Notes under the pieces: model-generated | Told to the model about the DNA's origin: nothing | What the model saw: only the letters and a program-made list of their open reading frames with translations | The model's database searches: none | Program-made: the position numbers and the translations under genes | Shown here: positions 8,002 to 10,000 of the stretch, in pieces | Layout: each line of letters opens with the position of its first letter | Numbering within the stretch: position 1 is the stretch's first letter | Assembly: GCA_012295275.1 (NCBI GenBank) | Contig: CM022670.1 | Coordinates: forward strand, 3,907,264 to 3,917,263 | Reading direction: 5' to 3' | DNA length: 10,000 bases | DNA from: Chrysomallon squamiferum | Lineage: Eukaryota; Mollusca; Gastropoda; Neomphalida; Peltospiridae

Positions 8002-8172
8002 GTAACTACGTAAACATATATTAATGAGAGTTTGAGAAGGAAAAAACTGCTGGTTACTGAACAATAGCGACACACAATCGAAATGAAAACGATACTGATG
8101 TTGTTATTGCTGTCGTTGTTTCTGTTTTTGCTGTTGTTTTGTTATTAATGTTATTGTTGCATCTTCTATTGT

Positions 8173-8324
8173 ACTATCGTTATTGTTTTCTGCTGATGCT
8201 CTTATTACCGCTGGTTCTGTTGATATTGTTGCTGGTTCTACTTCTGTTCGTGTTGTCGCTGATGTTGCTATGATTGGTACAGTTTCTGTATTACATTACA
8301 TTGCCATTTCAGACTATTTGTTTT
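8173..8324. other. Degenerate GTT/GCT sequence, no gene seen
   Basis: GTT, GCT and GAT triplets continue from the tail of copy 2. A + frame opens at 8183, but its composition follows the triplet field and it runs into poly-Tyr and poly-Thr encoded by the ACT repeat. It is not called as a gene. Confidence 0.6.
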
Positions 8325-8450
8325 ACTACTACTACTACTACTACTGCTACTGCTACTACTACGGCACCACCACCACTACTACTAGTACTAATACTAATAC
8401 TAATACTAATACTAATAATACTAACACTAATACTACTACTAATAATAATA
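8325..8450. repeat. ACT, ACTAAT and AAT repeat field
   Basis: Pure ACT/TAC triplets with TGC interruptions (about 8325-8362), CACCACCAC, then an ACTAAT hexanucleotide run (about 8388-8420), and AAT triplets at the end. The hexamer appears to be an ACT/AAT hybrid that expanded on its own. Confidence 0.93.
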
Positions 8451-8558
8451 AAAAGAAAATATCACATTATTTTCACAATAAAAATTAAAAAAATATTTCC
8501 TCAGAACCTTTTTTTTTTTCAGCTTTTGTGGTTATACATTCCAAACTCTTGAATGAAA

Positions 8559-8561
<3 letters not shown>
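8451..8561. other. A/T-rich spacer with acceptor-like tract
   Basis: AT-rich DNA with a T11 run ending in CAG at about 8508-8521. It resembles a 3' splice site, but no coding frame of useful length follows. AATAAA occurs near 8475. Confidence 0.5.

Positions 8562-8590
<29 letters not shown>
8562..8590 (+). repeat. A29 homopolymer
   Basis: Twenty-nine uninterrupted A bases, similar in length to the run at 6370-6397. A retroposon tail is possible. AATAAA at about 8475 is too far upstream to be its signal, and no duplicated flank was recognised. Confidence 0.9.
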
Positions 8591-8593
<3 letters not shown>

Positions 8594-8945
8594 ATAACGC
8601 GGTGACATTTCCAATAAGGGAATTTTTATTAACTCTTTTAATGTCAGATAACTACGGGACCGCGGACTGCAGCAGTGCTGGTAACACGGCGAAAACGATT
8701 TAATGGCATTAGTAGCATTGCTAGTGGATGAATCACGTGAAAAAACAGACGTCCAGTGTCTGTACGGGCTGACGCTGTGTAATTCCTGGTTGCGATGACT
8801 GCTCAAGCGATCACCGTCAGCTTTTGAAGCCGCCTGTGACACATTCGTGTCCAGAAGAAAAAGACAACCTCGTTAATCCGATACAGTCAAGTTTTACATT
8901 CTTTAAACAGTATTTAGCATTTTTGTTGTTGTTATAATACTCATA
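8591..8945. other. Moderately CpG-rich block without recognised gene
   Basis: Non-repetitive, GC-richer DNA with sites such as ACCGCGG and GACGTC. A minus-strand frame spans 8842 to 8591 (83 codons, MSQAASKADG... to ...LEMSPRY). It has no recognisable motif, membrane segment or signal peptide, and its stop is beside the A29 run. It is a chance-length frame unless transcript data show otherwise. Confidence 0.4.
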
Positions 8946-8956
8946 GTAACGAGGGA

Positions 8957-8990
8957 TTTTTAAAAAAAATTTTTTATTTTTTTTTAAATA
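8957..8990. repeat. A/T-only low-complexity palindrome
   Basis: T-A-T-A homopolymer blocks (TTTTT, A8, T6, A, T9, AAATA) can pair with each other. It is a simple A/T low-complexity stretch. Confidence 0.7.
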
Positions 8991-9032
8991 CCAACAGGAA
9001 TAGGTGTTGGGAAAAAATTATGTGAAAATATG

Positions 9033-9095
9033 CATACAAACGTACACAACCACATACGTACGTACGTACATACATACACATATACATAGACATAA
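9033..9095. repeat. CATA/ACGT microsatellite
   Basis: GCATACAAACGTACACAACCACATACGT-like units pass into (ACGT)n at about 9055-9068 and (CATA)n at about 9068-9090. It is the same repeat class as the tracts near 1740-1832 and 4301-4383. Confidence 0.88.
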
Positions 9096-9399
9096 AATGA
9101 CATGAAAGTACAAAGAAATGTAAAACCAATACCTGTAAAGACAGGAATACAGTAAGTGTATGGATAACAATAATTGTGAGGTGATCAGTTTTATCAACTA
9201 ATAACTGTGAAAAATGTCATCACCACAGACAAATTTAACTGTCAGTCATTTAAAACATGCTTTCATTCGCTGAATATTCAAACAAATTTCAGATTCACCT
9301 AGTTATGGATGCTGAAATTTCTGTCCAACAAATTTGATATTCTGAGAAAACTGTGTTAGTGGGTTGAATTGATAAGAAAATAGAACGGAGGATGGGATG
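9096..9399. other. AT-rich unique sequence, no gene seen
   Basis: AT-rich and stop-rich, with no recognised feature. Confidence 0.55.
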
Positions 9400-9515
9400 C
9401 TTTTACAACAACGTCAACGGTAACAGCGACATATGCATCGATAGAAGTAGTGGCAACAAGAACATGGACAAAAGTAGCAGCAACAACAACATCAACAGGG
9501 GCAGTAACAGCAAAA
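9400..9515. repeat. CAA/AAC/AGC-rich degenerate trinucleotide patch
   Basis: ACAAC, CAACAA, AGCAGCAAC and GTAGTGGC units in a largely common phase. A + frame from 9392 to 9592 (66 codons) is rich in Asn, Ser and Lys because of this composition and is not considered a gene. Confidence 0.65.
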
Positions 9516-9614
9516 ACACCTTGCCAGTTCTGGCATCGAGTAATTACCGAGAAGCGAACTCAGGACAGACTTGTTTCAGGCTGACGATTTAACCACAATC
9601 TCCTAGAAAGGTTT

Positions 9615-10000
9615 TTAAATTGGTAAATTTTTGCCAATAAAAATTTCGAAATCTTGAGTAAAGTTATTTGACAAATAAGATACACTTTTAGCAGGTGTAC
9701 TATGGTGTGGTGAATTTCATCCTTTTAAGAAGTGTTTAACATTCAAAACAAGTTGATACATTTGATAAAATCATCGCTTGACAAATTTGGTAAATTTCAG
9801 CTCTTGATAGCTTGAAATTTTCACCCATAACTAATAAATATGATTAATTTCAACAGTAAGTAAATGTGGTACATTTTGTCATTTAATAAATAAAATATGT
9901 AAAGTTCTAAATTGCACTGGTAAATTTCAACATTTAACATATATGGTAATTTCTAAATTTCACTGTTAAATTTCATCATTTAACATAAATGGTGAATTCA
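9615..10000. repeat. AT-rich tandem array, 46-bp period at right edge
   Basis: Units at 9905-9950 and 9951-9996 align without gaps at 40 of 46 positions, and a third begins at 9997 and is cut by the window edge. TGGTAAATTT or close variants recur at 9621, 9708, 9788, 9867, 9918, 9964 and 9990, so more diverged copies extend leftwards with irregular spacing. Within the regular units, related TGGTAA-type motifs are spaced 26 and 20 bases, suggesting the 46-bp unit is itself a fused pair. The array probably continues beyond position 10000. Confidence 0.75.

Larger units (their letters stand above)
7381..8172 (+). repeat. Large tandem duplication, copy 2
   Basis: The second copy begins immediately after the first with the same TTTATATATTTAT start (7381-7393). 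It keeps the order of all landmarks: CGCCACACA/(AT)n, GACA units, AAACTGCAGGTTA (about 7475), conserved block 7717-7795, GCAGGTTAAAGGAAG, (GA)n 7922-7997, ATTGTGTAA, conserved block 8046-8140 and GTT-rich tail. The end near 8172 is approximate because the tail is low complexity. It is longer than copy 1 mainly because a 22-bp unit is present five times instead of once (7509-7618). Other differences are a 9-base insertion near ATGTATGAA (about 7652) and a CACGTG to CATATG change, as expected from CpG decay on both strands. Confidence 0.93.

Noticed and set aside
8508-8522. A T11 run ending in CAG as a splice acceptor
   Set aside because: The downstream frame stops within ten codons and no upstream donor or coding exon is seen.
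8591-8842. An 83-codon minus-strand frame
   Set aside because: No recognisable motif, no similarity I can name, and it ends at an A29 run. Not supported as a gene.

Overview
This window looks like non-coding, accessory DNA from an animal nuclear genome. It is AT-rich, has no bacterial-style gene packing, and shows no open frame with recognisable protein features. It is dominated by simple repeats: long (GA)n/(CT)n tracts, (GT)n flanked by (TA)n, long degenerate GTA/ACT/AAT trinucleotide fields, (GACA)n, (CATA)n/(ACGT)n and two A-only runs of 28-29 bases. This mixture recalls molluscan genomes, especially cephalopods such as octopus. That placement is an impression from composition, because no diagnostic gene or known SINE was found. 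Every open frame longer than about 60 codons lies in repeat DNA or lacks any coding signature, so no CDS is called.

Layout: 1-335 interrupted GA microsatellite; 358-505 AAT/ACT tracts; 506-1660 AT-rich sequence with GTA/GCA fields and an odd cluster of AATCC/GGATT motifs at 1131-1207; 1666-1830 TA/TG/CATA compound microsatellite; 2124-2316 ATCC, CA and GA tracts in series; 2318-3060 the most CpG-rich and least repetitive block; 3211-3320 CT tract; 3458-3806 GTA/GTT field with two nested block duplications; 3807-5300 mostly unique AT-rich DNA interrupted by a (TG)n tract; 5355-6026 a homogeneous 54-bp minisatellite of 12 full copies plus a partial one; 6027-6290 trinucleotide tracts; 6370-6397 A28; 6565-6664 (GA)50.

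The best structural observation is at 6673-8172. Two directly abutting, head-to-tail copies of a roughly 0.7-0.8 kb unit each contain a GACA tract, about 80 bp of almost identical unique sequence, a long GA tract and a GTT-rich tail. The second copy also contains a 22-bp sequence expanded to five tandem units where the first copy has one.

The right end holds an ACT/ACTAAT field (8325-8450), A29 (8562-8590), a less repetitive block (8591-8945), a CATA/ACGT tract (9033-9095), a CAA/AGC-rich patch (9400-9515) and an AT-rich tandem array with a 46-bp period (about 9615-10000) that runs off the window edge.

No gene system can be supported here. The interest lies in repeat biology: serial expansion of simple sequence into minisatellites and larger duplications.
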